Assembly (NCBI RefSeq): GCF_002148795.1
Contig: NZ_MPOB01000002.1
Span: 399,880 to 463,879 of the forward strand
Reading direction: 5' to 3'
Length of the DNA: 64,000 nt
Origin: Oceanibaculum nanhaiense
GTDB taxonomy: Bacteria; Pseudomonadota; Alphaproteobacteria; Oceanibaculales; Oceanibaculaceae
Shown: piece after piece, positions 61,859-64,000 of the stretch
How the letters are laid out: every line of letters begins with the position of its first letter
How positions within the stretch are numbered: the stretch's first letter is position 1
The notes under the pieces: model-generated
What the model was told of the DNA's origin: nothing
The model's input: the letters and a program-made list of their open reading frames with translations, nothing else
Databases searched by the model: none
Made by a program: the position numbers and the translations under genes

Positions 61859-62523
61859 TGTCGATGGTGCAGAATGGCGGCGTGCCGGTGCGCCAGTCCG
61901 ACCTGCCCTCGCGCGGCGGCATCCTTGGCTGCATCGACGCGATAGAAGGCGACCGGCTGTATGGCTGGGCCTGGGACCCGGACCGGCCGGCCCAGCGTCT
62001 GGCGGTGGAGATCTATGTCGATGGCGACCGGGCGGCGCAGATGGAGGCGGGGCTTCTCCGCGACGATCTGGCGGCCAATGGCGTTGGCGACGGGCATCAC
62101 GCCTTCGAATATCAGCACCCCGGCGGCCGGGCGCTTGTCGGCCGGCGGATCGAGGTTAGGCTGGCCGGGCAGGATGTGGCACTGCCGGCGGCGGGACAGG
62201 CGGCCTCGGTGCTGGCGACGCATGCGCTGTTCGCCCGGCTGGCGCAGCTGGAGGCCACGGTGGCGGGGCTGCAGGAAAAGCAGCAGGAGACCGGCAAGTT
62301 CTATCACTTCGCCCTGAAAGGGCTGGAGATGCTGCAGCGGGACGTCAAGACGCACGACAAGGTGCTGTTCCGCCAGGATGAACGCACCGAAGCGATCCTG
62401 CAGGAGACCTCGTATTTCGGCGCATTCGTCCGCAAGATCGTCTGGAACCGGCGGTTTATCGTTACGCTGTCCTTCCTCGGGCTGTTTGCCCACCTGTTCT
62501 GGATTTTCGTATTCTTCTTTTGA
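61858..62523 (+). CDS. protein with GWxWDP-type beta domain, coiled coil and C-terminal membrane anchor
   Basis: 221 residues. Domains: a beta domain near residues 20-100 (GCIDAIEGDRLYGWAWDPDR, VEIYVDGDRAAQMEAGLLRD), a coiled coil near 120-155 (ARLAQLEATVAGLQEKQQET), and one C-terminal membrane segment near 198-219 (RFIVTLSFLGLFAHLFWIFV). The beta domain resembles those in the first and last gene of the cluster. The anchor has no residues after it, so the body is probably cytoplasmic and tail-anchored. A scaffold for the glycosyltransferases is a reasonable guess. The start overlaps the methyltransferase stop (TGATG). Confidence 0.7.
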   Translation: MSMVQNGGVPVRQSDLPSRGGILGCIDAIEGDRLYGWAWDPDRPAQRLAVEIYVDGDRAAQMEAGLLRDDLAANGVGDGHHAFEYQHPGGRALVGRRIEVRLAGQDVALPAAGQAASVLATHALFARLAQLEATVAGLQEKQQETGKFYHFALKGLEMLQRDVKTHDKVLFRQDERTEAILQETSYFGAFVRKIVWNRRFIVTLSFLGLFAHLFWIFVFFF

Positions 62524-62543
62524 GGCGCTCGAAGGGAAGTTAC

Positions 62544-63935
62544 TTGGATACCGCTATCGCCGAACCGGCCAGGGCAGAGGATATCAAAGGATACGTCGAC
62601 CATCTGGGGGCAGATGGCGCTTCTGGATGGCTTTGCGATCTCGCATGCCATAATCGGCGGCTCTCGGTCGAGATTCTGTTCGATGGCATCGTTATGGCGA
62701 AGGTCATGGCAGAAAGCTTCCGACCGGATATTCTGGAACTGGGAATGAGCGACGGTTACAGCGGTTTCGGGCTGACGTTTCCCGAAGAGTGGTTTGACGG
62801 AACCGAGCATGATGTCGTTCTCAGGGTGGCGGAGACTGGGGAACCGCTCACAGAAAGGTCGACGAAAGTGAGTTTTCCCCGTAAATCTGAGGCGACAAGC
62901 ATCCATGGTCGCCTCGAGCACGTAGATTCCACTCTCTTTGTCACCGGCTGGGCCTTATCAGGCGTGGGCGAGGCGGCATGCGTGCAGGTGTCGGTCAATG
63001 GGAGTGTGGTTGCGTCGCAGGAGGCTTGCCTGGCGCGCCCTGATTTGATCGTGGCAGGGTTCCCCTTCGGGCGTGCCGGCTTCAAGATCAATATCCCTGA
63101 GGATATGATCACGCGCCTTGAAAACGAGATTGCCGTTACGGTTGATGGGCAACCGCTTCCCGGCAGCCCAATGCGCTTGAACCTGAGCCGACTGCTTGAC
63201 GTTCGCGTTGAGGAGCCAAAGCACGGCAAGATTTACATCAAGGTAGATGGCTGGCCTGGGAAGGCCCTGAGAGGACGCCTTTTCCTTGATGGTCTCGCGA
63301 TAGAGGATGTTGACCTTCACCGCCCCCAGAGACAGGCTCGGCAGTGTCTCGAAGGTGTCTGGACCATGTCTGAGACTCTTCAGGATGGCCGGCCCCATGT
63401 ATATTCCTTCGAGATCGCGGATGGCGAGACAGTCGTACGCAGCGACTCAGTTATCCTCAGCTATCCGCAATACCTCGTTCATATCGATCACGCCGACACT
63501 GCAACCATTTCCGGCTGGGCGTTTCGCAAGGACAGTGCCTTGCCGCTTGCGCTGGCTATCTACCTCGAGGATGGCCTCGTCGGTGAGGCGCGCGCATCGA
63601 TGCCACGTCCTGATATCCAGCAGCAATATGAATTGAAGAGCCCGGCCTGTGGCTTCAGTATAAAACTGGACGCGGCAGCCTGCGATTCCGCCTGCAGCTT
63701 GTTGATGCGCGATTCGCAAACAGGCATCGCGATTGCGGAGGTGTCCGTCGCGCATTCCCATGAAGCCCTGACCGAGATATCGACGGGCCTGGCACGCGTG
63801 ATGGCCGGCGCCAGCAAGGCCCAGCTCCGCGCCGTGCTTGCGCCTCTGGCGATCGCTTCCACCGATGAGGCAGGCTTCCACTTCCGCACCTTGCCGAAAC
63901 CCCGTCGCAGCAAAGCGGTTGAAGGGGTTGTCTAA
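62544..63935 (+). CDS. protein with three GWxWDP-type beta repeats
   Basis: 463 residues from TTG 62544, which follows GAAGGGAAG; another TTG at 62520 overlaps the upstream stop and would add eight residues. No ATG lies near. Three repeats are visible: near residues 13-83 (IKGYVDHLGADGASGWLCDL), 118-188 (SIHGRLEHVDSTLFVTGWAL) and 309-378 (HIDHADTATISGWAFRKDSA). Each continues to an arginine-containing RPDI or RPDL motif and an aromatic GF pair. Residues about 200-295 may be a degenerate fourth copy. No signal or membrane segment. GC and codon choice fall slightly compared with the neighbours. Not recognised beyond this; carbohydrate binding is only a guess. Confidence 0.65.
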   Translation: MDTAIAEPARAEDIKGYVDHLGADGASGWLCDLACHNRRLSVEILFDGIVMAKVMAESFRPDILELGMSDGYSGFGLTFPEEWFDGTEHDVVLRVAETGEPLTERSTKVSFPRKSEATSIHGRLEHVDSTLFVTGWALSGVGEAACVQVSVNGSVVASQEACLARPDLIVAGFPFGRAGFKINIPEDMITRLENEIAVTVDGQPLPGSPMRLNLSRLLDVRVEEPKHGKIYIKVDGWPGKALRGRLFLDGLAIEDVDLHRPQRQARQCLEGVWTMSETLQDGRPHVYSFEIADGETVVRSDSVILSYPQYLVHIDHADTATISGWAFRKDSALPLALAIYLEDGLVGEARASMPRPDIQQQYELKSPACGFSIKLDAAACDSACSLLMRDSQTGIAIAEVSVAHSHEALTEISTGLARVMAGASKAQLRAVLAPLAIASTDEAGFHFRTLPKPRRSKAVEGVV

Positions 63936-64000
63936 TCGCTTCTGGGGCGTCAAGCATATTATTGCGTCGAGACGACGCTGCCGGGTGCATGGTTGTCTTC
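63936..64000. other. window end, no feature seen
   Basis: Sixty-five bases after the last stop codon show no gene, hairpin or promoter that I can support. Confidence 0.5.

Overview
The window is GC-rich (roughly two-thirds by eye), densely coded, and carries short operons with ATGA overlaps, many ABC/TRAP transporters, EipB/DUF1849, LeuA and Rnk. This fits a free-living alphaproteobacterium, most like Rhodospirillales; the species cannot be fixed from the window. No rRNA, tRNA, CRISPR array, transposase or integrase was seen.

Layout. 1-13319 is a catabolic block: the end of a class II aldolase, a YtcJ-type amidohydrolase, a complete Dpp-type ABC importer, an SsnA/AtzB-like amidohydrolase, D-hydantoinase, N-carbamoyl-D-amino-acid hydrolase and, after a palindromic repeat cluster, hydantoin racemase. 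Together they make a full import-racemise-open-decarbamoylate route for 5-substituted hydantoins or related cyclic ureides. 13467-19452 holds RNase D, a diguanylate cyclase, a 2-hydroxyacid dehydrogenase, EipB, a small secreted protein and an MFS carrier. 19515-26582 is a polyamine-type ABC importer (PotA-D-B-C order) followed by an amidinotransferase/DDAH-like enzyme, a DUF1028 protein and a ureohydrolase, probably for uptake and breakdown of a guanidino compound; its ureohydrolase lacks one usual manganese-binding histidine. 26623-30051 has a homocysteine methyltransferase, a TetR regulator with a likely self-operator, and an amidohydrolase with altered metal-site residues. 30183-32143 is leuA behind a leucine-rich leader peptide. 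32307-34614 is a DUF3649/PepSY/DUF3325 iron-associated operon behind a Fur-like box but without a TonB receptor. 34867-42155 contains a PAS protein, a CitE-like lyase, a PanE-like reductase, a TAXI-type TRAP transporter, an IclR regulator and a TauD-type dioxygenase, with tandem palindromes next to the regulator.

42305-51164 has a CHASE histidine kinase, Rnk and the most unusual system in the window: two DUF4402 pilin-like proteins, a PapD-type chaperone and a 1091-residue usher-like outer-membrane protein that ends in SdrB-like, carboxypeptidase-regulatory-like and SPOR-like domains. A divergent lipoprotein carries a related SPOR-like domain, and the operon has a two-hairpin structured leader. 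51275-54972 carries an aspartoacylase-family hydrolase, HutD, an Acg-like nitroreductase and an EamA exporter. 55094-57397 encodes two RTX proteins, one of them a trypsin-like protease. 57511-63935 is a five-gene translationally coupled glycan cluster (GT2, GT4, methyltransferase, a membrane-anchored coiled-coil protein and a repeat protein) in which a 'GWxWDP'-type beta domain recurs in three proteins.

Family names come from motif recognition, not database searches. Residue positions are approximate unless a codon was counted.
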